Of a stretch of 6,201 nucleotides of DNA, positions 5,884 to 6,201 are shown piece by piece. The DNA is taken from the NCBI GenBank assembly GCA_012270625.1, contig JAAXHZ010000314.1, positions 1 through 6,201 on the forward strand, in the 5' to 3' direction. The notes beneath the pieces are model-generated. The model did not search any database. It saw only the letters and a list, made by a program, of their open reading frames with translations, and was not told the DNA's origin. A program made the position numbers and the translations under genes. How positions within the stretch are numbered: the first letter of the stretch is position 1; the number at the start of each line of letters is the position of its first letter. This stretch comes from Dehalococcoidia bacterium. GTDB taxonomy: Bacteria > Chloroflexota > Dehalococcoidia > SAR202 > UBA11138.

Positions 5884-6201
5884 TCACGCAAAGAAGTCTA
5901 TCTCGTACAGGTCGTAGTGGGAGTGGTCCATGCCGAGACTCTTGTACGTCTGCTGAGCCACGAGGTTGGTGCGTTCGACGTAGAGCCTGACGCCGCAGAA
6001 GTCGCTGTCGGCCTCGGCAAGCGCGAGCACGTGATTGTGCATGGCTGTGTACACGCCCTGACGCCGGTGTGCCGCATCGACGTACACGCTCTGAATCCAC
6101 AAGAAAGTCGCGTTTCGCCAGTCGCTCCACTCATAGGTGATGAGCAGACTTCCGACTACGGTATCTTTGATCTCGGCCACGATGTAGAAGCCTTTGTCAG
6201 G
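5884..6201 (-). CDS. GNAT-family N-acetyltransferase (N-terminus cut by window edge)
   Basis: Acetyl-CoA-dependent acetyltransferase; 105 C-terminal residues are visible and the frame is open to the right edge (reading PDKGFYIVAE...). The GTG at 6180 is an internal Val codon, not a start, since the preceding GFYIVAE is the usual first visible strand of the fold. The core is VGSLLITYEWSDWRN (16-30), then IQSVYVDAAHRRQGVYTAM (36-54). In the latter, RRQGV is the pyrophosphate-binding motif A in a variant lacking the usual second glycine. VRLYVERTNLVAQQTYKSLG (71-90) is motif B, and a final strand follows. Family length of about 150-160 implies roughly 45-55 residues missing. The EWSDWRN...WIQSVYV wording recalls a small GNAT subgroup of unknown substrate. 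It heads the visible part of the PPOX-sulfatase-EamA cluster. Confidence 0.9.
   Translation of the reverse strand, partial: PDKGFYIVAEIKDTVVGSLLITYEWSDWRNATFLWIQSVYVDAAHRRQGVYTAMHNHVLALAEADSDFCGVRLYVERTNLVAQQTYKSLGMDHSHYDLYEIDFFA

Noticed and set aside
5884..6180. Complete 98-residue acetyltransferase starting at 6180
   Set aside because: The GTG at 6180 lies inside the conserved GFYIVAE strand and the frame stays open to the window edge, so the gene is partial.

Overview
The window most likely comes from a Chloroflexota genome, probably a Dehalococcoidia/SAR202-type lineage. This is inferred from four things: a long Ala/Pro/Thr-rich tether on the substrate-binding lipoprotein, an F420/flavin-type PPOX enzyme, moderately high GC, and intergenic palindromes of a kind I associate with those genomes (one reads out as 'GFKPAPT' when translated). 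No rRNA or other phylogenetic marker is present, so this placement is tentative.

All six supported genes lie on the minus strand, so transcription runs from high to low coordinates. In that order they are: a GNAT acetyltransferase whose N-terminus is cut by the right edge (5884-6201); a small PPOX/split-barrel protein with a TTG start (5449-5868); a type I formylglycine sulfatase with a GTG start that overlaps it by 4 bases (3995-5452); a ten-helix EamA/DMT transporter (3047-3958); a family 5 ABC substrate-binding lipoprotein (934-2913); and a DppB-type ABC permease whose C-terminus is cut by the left edge (1-764).

The first four genes are tightly packed (15 bp gap, 4 bp overlap, 36 bp gap) and look like one transcription unit. 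The 133-bp gap after the EamA gene carries a near-consensus sigma70-type promoter (TTGACA, 17 bp, TATAAG). A 31-bp inverted repeat with 13-bp arms covers its -10 box and probable start site, so the ABC transporter genes probably form a separately controlled operon with a candidate operator. The 169-bp gap between the lipoprotein and permease genes has no gene. It holds two palindromic elements that resemble dispersed repeats, and one of them runs up to the permease start codon and supplies its only Shine-Dalgarno-like sequence. A third repeat, five 7-bp units, fills nearly all of the sulfatase-EamA gap.

Together the genes suggest scavenging of organic solutes: an oligopeptide/organic-solute importer, a sulfatase related by motifs to choline sulfatase, and a small-metabolite carrier. 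The shared substrate is not shown by the sequence. I see no mobile element, CRISPR array, RNA gene or clearly new multi-gene system. The most useful leads are the promoter/operator and the three intergenic repeats.
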